Assembly (NCBI GenBank): GCA_023489405.1
Contig: JAMDCW010000087.1
Coordinates: 1 to 8,683 of the forward strand
DNA: 8,683 nt
Direction: 5' to 3'
From: Chloroflexota bacterium
GTDB lineage: Bacteria; Chloroflexota; UBA4733
Shown here: positions 5,358-8,683 of the stretch, one piece after another
Position numbering within the stretch: the stretch's first letter is position 1
Layout: the number at the start of each line of letters is the position of its first letter
The notes under the pieces: generated by a model
What the model was told of the DNA's origin: nothing
Database searches by the model: none
The model's input: only the letters and a program-made list of their open reading frames with translations
Made by a program: the position numbers and the translations under genes

Positions 5358-6368
5358 TTGGATACTCTGGAGATCGGACTTATCGGTGCAGGCGGAATGG
5401 GGAAAGGACACGCAGAGGCAGTAGCTCAACTCACCAATGCGCGTATAGCAGCCGTCGCAGAGCCAGACGAACAGCGGGGAAAGCCCCTGGCTGAGCAACT
5501 CGGTGTTCCGTGGTATTCGGACTATCACCTTCTCCTGGAGGATCAGAGGATTACGGCTATCTCGATCGCTACTCCGCCATTTCTTCATCGAGAAATCGCA
5601 GAAGCTGCAGCAGCCGCGGGAAAACATATTTTTTGCGAGAAGCCCCTGGCACCGACCGTGGCTGATTGCGAAGCTATCCTCAAAGCAGTTTCCCAGACAC
5701 AAGCCGTCTTCTTTACCGGACAGGTATTGCGTTATCTCTCACCATTTGTCAAAGTGCGCGAAATCGTGACGAGTGGTGGCATCGGGCAGCCGATCGGCGC
5801 CTTTATCGCCCGTCTATCAGGTGGAAGAGATACCAGCTTCGAAGTTCCCTGGCGCAAGCGCCTTGCTCTCTCTGGGGGCTTACTCATGGAAGTCAATGCC
5901 CATGAGCTCGACCTTCTGCGCTGCCTCTGTGGTGATGCAGTGAGCGTTTACGCGGAGATGGATAATTTCAGCCATCCGGAGCATGATTACTGCGATCTCG
6001 CCTTTGTCAGTATACGCTTCCAGAATGGTGCAATAGGCTCGCTCTACAGCAGCAATACGAGTGCCCTTGGTGGCACCAATGGCACTATTCAAGGAAGTGA
6101 AGGTGCTGTCCGCTACAGCGGCTGGGGGCAACGAGGCACCATCGAGTGGAAACGGTACGATGCTGATCGACCAACGATTATTGATCTCTCGACACTTAAG
6201 GTTCCTCACGGATATGTCCATGAGTTCGCCTTATTCGTCCAGAGTGTCCTGGAGAAAACTCCACCGGAAATAACAGCTCTTGATGGGCTCAAAGCAGTTG
6301 AGCTAGCTGAAGCAGCTTATACATCCGGTCGAGCCCGGCAACCAGTCATCATCCCTATAAGATACTAA
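5358..6368 (+). CDS. Gfo/Idh/MocA-family NAD(P)-dependent dehydrogenase (first copy)
   Basis: 336 aa, a usual length for the family. The N-terminal Rossmann fold begins IGLIGAGGMGKGHAEAV (residues 6-22). The family's E94-K95-P96 motif holds the catalytic Lys, and ATPPFLH (71-77) precedes it. In the C-terminal alpha/beta sheet domain, SGGLLMEVNAHELDLL (172-187) gives the expected His182 and Asp185, though the usual D-x-G before the His is E-V-N here. These enzymes oxidise or reduce sugars, inositols and related polyols using NAD(P); the substrate cannot be named. Translation starts at TTG 5358 with GAGGGAG 7 nt upstream; no better ATG is available before the Rossmann strand. It is cotranscribed with the hydrolase (25-nt gap) and the next dehydrogenase (25-nt gap). 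Confidence 0.92.
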   Translation: MDTLEIGLIGAGGMGKGHAEAVAQLTNARIAAVAEPDEQRGKPLAEQLGVPWYSDYHLLLEDQRITAISIATPPFLHREIAEAAAAAGKHIFCEKPLAPTVADCEAILKAVSQTQAVFFTGQVLRYLSPFVKVREIVTSGGIGQPIGAFIARLSGGRDTSFEVPWRKRLALSGGLLMEVNAHELDLLRCLCGDAVSVYAEMDNFSHPEHDYCDLAFVSIRFQNGAIGSLYSSNTSALGGTNGTIQGSEGAVRYSGWGQRGTIEWKRYDADRPTIIDLSTLKVPHGYVHEFALFVQSVLEKTPPEITALDGLKAVELAEAAYTSGRARQPVIIPIRY

Positions 6369-6393
6369 ATGTGCGGAAGCGAAAGGAATAGTA

Positions 6394-7623
6394 ATGAAAC
6401 TTGGACTCATCGGCTGTGGTGGAATAGCGCGAAATCGTCACCTCCCAGCACTCGAGCGCCTTCAATCAGCGAACCGAGATCGCGACGTCGAGATCACTGC
6501 TGTAGCAGATGCTGTTCTGGTCAATGCAGAAATTGCCGCTGACTGGGCGGCTGAACACTTTGGTCAGCGACCTCGCGTCTTCATCGACTACCATCAAATG
6601 CTGAATGACGTCTCTCTCGACGCAGTAGATATCTGTCTCCCTCATGGCTTACACCACGTCGCTGGTATCGATGCTTTCCGGGCAGGTTTACACGTCGTGC
6701 TCGAAAAGCCCTTTACGGTGACAATGAAAACGGGGCAAGCACTCGTAGCCGCAAGCAAAACTGCGCACAAAGTGCTGGCACTCGCCGTTCCCATGCGTCG
6801 ATTACCCGGACAGCGCGCTGCAGCTTGGGCTATCAACCAAGCTCGCCTCCTGGGAACACCTTGGGCTTTCTTCTGCCACGACGTACGCCCCCGTCCAGCA
6901 ACCCAGCGACCATCAGCATCTCCTACTCCTGGGGGAGAACGCCGCCCTATCCGAGAGAATTGGCGGGCGGACCGCGTCATGTCCGGTGGCGCGATGGTAG
7001 TAGATAGCGGTTTCCATTTCATGGACAGTATTCGTATGCTATTTGGTGAAGTCGACCAAGTCTACGCAGAACTGCGTGGTTTTGGCCCTGATGGCGCAGT
7101 CTCAGTTCACGAAGGTCGTGAGAATACCGCTATCGTTACCTTCACTTTTGAGAATGGCGCCATCGGCAGTTGGACCTGGTCAGCCGGACTCGTAGGGCAG
7201 GGGGCAGCGAGCTTGGTTCTCTACGGCAGTGAAGGATCGCTCGAAGATACTGGCACTCACAGTCAGTACGCCGTCTACCACCTTTTCATGAATGGTGGTG
7301 AACTCACGACACGTTCCGGAGAGAAAATTTCCCTTGACGAGCTCAAAGAACGCCACCTTGCATCGCTGTCAGAAGCCGAGAAGGAAAACCTCTTTCCGGG
7401 GGGTGTCACCGATGAGTTTGCTATTGAGCTCCACGACTTTTTCGAAGCTATACGCAGCGGGCGCCGACCGGAAGTGGATGGCGAAGATGGCCTGCGTACT
7501 CTTGCCCTACCTCTTGCTGTCTACGAGTCGGCTTATACCAAGCAAGCGGTCAAGATTGCGCCCATCCTCAACAGAGAAACGCACGTCTACCAGGATATAA
7601 TCGACATGCACTGGCCGGTCTAA
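6394..7623 (+). CDS. Gfo/Idh/MocA-family NAD(P)-dependent dehydrogenase (second copy)
   Basis: 409 aa, longer than the first copy. The Rossmann start is KLGLIGCGGIARNRHLPAL (2-20). EKP at 104-106 supplies the catalytic Lys, and SGGAMVVDSGFHFMDSI (197-213) matches the D-x-x-x-H-x-x-D core (Asp204, His208, Asp211). Extra length lies in an insertion rich in Arg and Pro at about 163-190 (RPRPATQRPSASPTPGGERR) and in a C-terminal segment (302-340) before the last helices. The insertion falls between the cofactor domain and the catalytic helix and could shape the active site. The start is ATG 6394 with AAAGGA 6 nt upstream. The two dehydrogenases are only distantly alike, so they are unlikely to be a recent duplication. 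They may catalyse successive or opposite steps (oxidation and re-reduction) on one sugar-like compound; this is inferred from the operon only. Confidence 0.92.
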   Translation: MKLGLIGCGGIARNRHLPALERLQSANRDRDVEITAVADAVLVNAEIAADWAAEHFGQRPRVFIDYHQMLNDVSLDAVDICLPHGLHHVAGIDAFRAGLHVVLEKPFTVTMKTGQALVAASKTAHKVLALAVPMRRLPGQRAAAWAINQARLLGTPWAFFCHDVRPRPATQRPSASPTPGGERRPIRENWRADRVMSGGAMVVDSGFHFMDSIRMLFGEVDQVYAELRGFGPDGAVSVHEGRENTAIVTFTFENGAIGSWTWSAGLVGQGAASLVLYGSEGSLEDTGTHSQYAVYHLFMNGGELTTRSGEKISLDELKERHLASLSEAEKENLFPGGVTDEFAIELHDFFEAIRSGRRPEVDGEDGLRTLALPLAVYESAYTKQAVKIAPILNRETHVYQDIIDMHWPV

Positions 7624-7656
7624 AAAGAACACCGGCGCAGCGGACGCTATCGCTGC
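7614..7656. terminator. Two short hairpins between convergent genes, weak terminator candidate
   Basis: GCCGGT (7614-7619) pairs with ACCGGC (7631-7636) around an 11-nt loop containing the dehydrogenase stop codon. GCAGCG (7637-7642) pairs with CGCTGC (7651-7656) around 8 nt, spanning the Mrp stop. For minus-strand transcripts the second stem is followed after 7 nt by TTCTTTTTA, a modest U-tract. For plus-strand transcripts no U-run follows. The two stems are back to back, so they cannot both be strong intrinsic terminators. The gap between the convergent genes is only 23 bp. Confidence 0.3.
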
Positions 7657-8435
7657 TCGACTTGCACGAGCGGTAGCACCCGAGCAGCCCGAATACTCGC
7701 TTGGCGCGCCATATTGCGAGCAACAGTATCAAAAAACTGACGTTGTGCCGAGTTGGATTCATCAGCCGCAATCGGACGCCCTGAATCGCCGCTTTCTCGA
7801 ACCAGCGTATCAAGCGGAATCTCTCCCAGAAGTGGCACCTTTGCACGCTCACAGAGATTCTGCGCTCCACCGTGACTAAATATGTCTGTCCGTTCTCCAC
7901 AGCTCGGACAGAGGAAGTAGCTCATGTTCTCCACGATACCCAGAATAGGCACGTGAAGCTGTTTGAACATTGCCTGAGCTTTGCTCGCAATTCCCAATGC
8001 TACATGTTGCGGCGTTGTGACAATGACCACGCCTGTGAGGTTCAACACCTGAGCTATCGTCAGTTGGATGTCCCCAGTCCCCGGCGGTAAATCGATGAGC
8101 AGGTAGTCAAGCTCCCCCCATGCTACTTCTTGAACCATTTGAGTTACCGCTTGGCTGATCATCGGTCCACGCCAGACAATGGGCTCATCTGAACCAATCA
8201 AGAATCCCATAGACATTACCCGGAGGCCATATGCTTGAAGGGGCTGGATACGATCTTCAATCACCCGCGGCGTATCCCATACATTGAGCAACGTCGGCAC
8301 GCTTGGCCCATAGACATCAGCATCCAGCACACCAACTGTGGCGCCGGAGCGAGAGAGGCTGCACGCCAAATTGACGGTGACCGTCGACTTTCCTACTCCA
8401 CCCTTGCCGCTTGCTACACCGATGACATTTTTCAC
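7647..8435 (-). CDS. mrp: Mrp/NBP35-family P-loop ATPase, iron-sulfur carrier
   Basis: 262 aa. It has the deviant Walker A GKGGVGKST (10-18), DADVYGPS (38-45), the LIDLPPGTGD switch region (113-122), TTPQHVALG (140-148) and NMSYFLCPSCG (170-180), in which Cys176 and Cys179 are the CxxC that holds a bridging 4Fe-4S cluster in the dimer. This family (Mrp, ApbC, NBP35) carries or inserts Fe-S clusters into apoproteins in the cytosol. The GTG at 8435 is the first in-frame start after a TAA at 8445-8447, but no Shine-Dalgarno site is properly spaced before it (a GGGA abuts the GTG). The sequence immediately upstream, in frame across the TAA, is the family's usual linker (LSGVKNVIG). This suggests the protein is normally fused to the upstream DUF59 domain. 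Translation here may depend on coupling to the upstream frame. Confidence 0.9.
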   Translation of the reverse strand: MKNVIGVASGKGGVGKSTVTVNLACSLSRSGATVGVLDADVYGPSVPTLLNVWDTPRVIEDRIQPLQAYGLRVMSMGFLIGSDEPIVWRGPMISQAVTQMVQEVAWGELDYLLIDLPPGTGDIQLTIAQVLNLTGVVIVTTPQHVALGIASKAQAMFKQLHVPILGIVENMSYFLCPSCGERTDIFSHGGAQNLCERAKVPLLGEIPLDTLVRESGDSGRPIAADESNSAQRQFFDTVARNMARQASIRAARVLPLVQVEQR

Positions 8436-8444
8436 TCCCGAGAG

Positions 8445-8683
8445 TTACAGCAGTGGGAGCCCTCCAACTGACCGCACGTGAGCCGCCATCCGTACATCAA
8501 CGTGAGCCACACCAGGAAGCGCTGCTACCGCCGCCCGTGCTTGCGCCTCTAGCTGATCGCGAATTGGACAAGCAGGGGTCGTCAACTCAAACGTGAACCG
8601 TATGGAGGCGCCCGCTTCTCCTGATTGAATCTCAACTTCCTTGATCATCCCTAATGACACGACATCGCGCAGTAAATCTGGGT
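8445..8683 (-). CDS. MIP18/DUF59 domain of the Mrp protein, 5' end cut by window edge
   Basis: The minus strand is open from the window edge to TAA at 8445-8447. It begins mid-domain with PDLLRDVVSLGMIKEVEI, contains the conserved LTTPACPIRDQLE and ends VDVRMAAHVRSVGGLPLL. This is the MIP18-family (DUF59) fold that precedes the ATPase in most bacterial Mrp/ApbC proteins. Its conserved Cys (in TPACP) is implicated in Fe-S assembly. The first few codons and any start are outside the window. The TAA is in frame with the downstream ATPase and only three codons precede the GTG, so this is either a gene split from mrp by one nonsense change (for example CAA to TAA), a sequencing error, or a naturally separated pair. 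Confidence 0.8.
   Translation of the reverse strand, partial: PDLLRDVVSLGMIKEVEIQSGEAGASIRFTFELTTPACPIRDQLEAQARAAVAALPGVAHVDVRMAAHVRSVGGLPLL

Noticed and set aside
1..8683. The window starts with ACCCAG and ends with its complement CTGGGT
   Set aside because: Only about 6 matching bases; expected by chance and not evidence of terminal inverted repeats of an element.
1..8683. CRISPR array, tRNA or rRNA genes
   Set aside because: No regularly spaced repeats and no recognisable tRNA or rRNA sequence seen on either strand by eye.

Overview
The window looks like a piece of a bacterial draft genome or metagenome contig. It has two parts of different base composition, joined by a stretch of broken mobile or plasmid-type genes. 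The left part (about 1-3900) is GC-rich with strongly GC-biased third codon positions; the line starting at 2641 has 39 G/C of 60. The right part (about 3930-8683) is moderate; the line starting at 7321 has 31 of 60. The mix of families (MarR, DLH-like hydrolase, QW-repeat toroid protein, Gfo/Idh/MocA dehydrogenases, Mrp) would suit Chloroflexota or Actinomycetota. No rRNA, tRNA or lineage marker is present, so this placement is a weak inference.

Left part: a NAD(P)-binding SDR/NmrA-like gene (minus strand, cut by the window start) is divergent from a MarR-family regulator. The 93-bp gap between them carries TATGA/TCATA half-sites, so the regulator plausibly controls both genes. A short dienelactone-hydrolase-like serine hydrolase follows, then a 316-aa alpha/alpha-toroid protein with three QW-type repeats. 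Both of these have extended -10 boxes so close to the ATG that leaderless transcripts are likely.

Junction (3103-3883): the minus strand holds an N-terminal transposase fragment (about 3103-3430). Abutting it is a conserved-looking hypothetical gene broken by an in-frame TGA (about 3431-3805). The composition change falls at the right edge of this stretch.

Right part: a NUDIX hydrolase (minus) is divergent from a three-gene plus-strand operon: a class-A-beta-lactamase-fold serine hydrolase and two Gfo/Idh/MocA dehydrogenases, with 25-nt gaps. The operon converges on a minus-strand Fe-S carrier unit, a MIP18/DUF59 segment followed by the Mrp P-loop ATPase. In most bacteria these two are one protein. 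Here a single in-frame TAA separates them, and the reading frame continues meaningfully across it.

The most notable observations are the TAA-split DUF59-Mrp, the composition boundary at the gene graveyard, a 24-nt inverted repeat at the extreme left end that suggests a fold-back, the toroid protein lacking the DXDD cyclase motif, and the hydrolase-dehydrogenase operon. I see no clearly new defence or mobile system. Everything was read by eye, without database searches.
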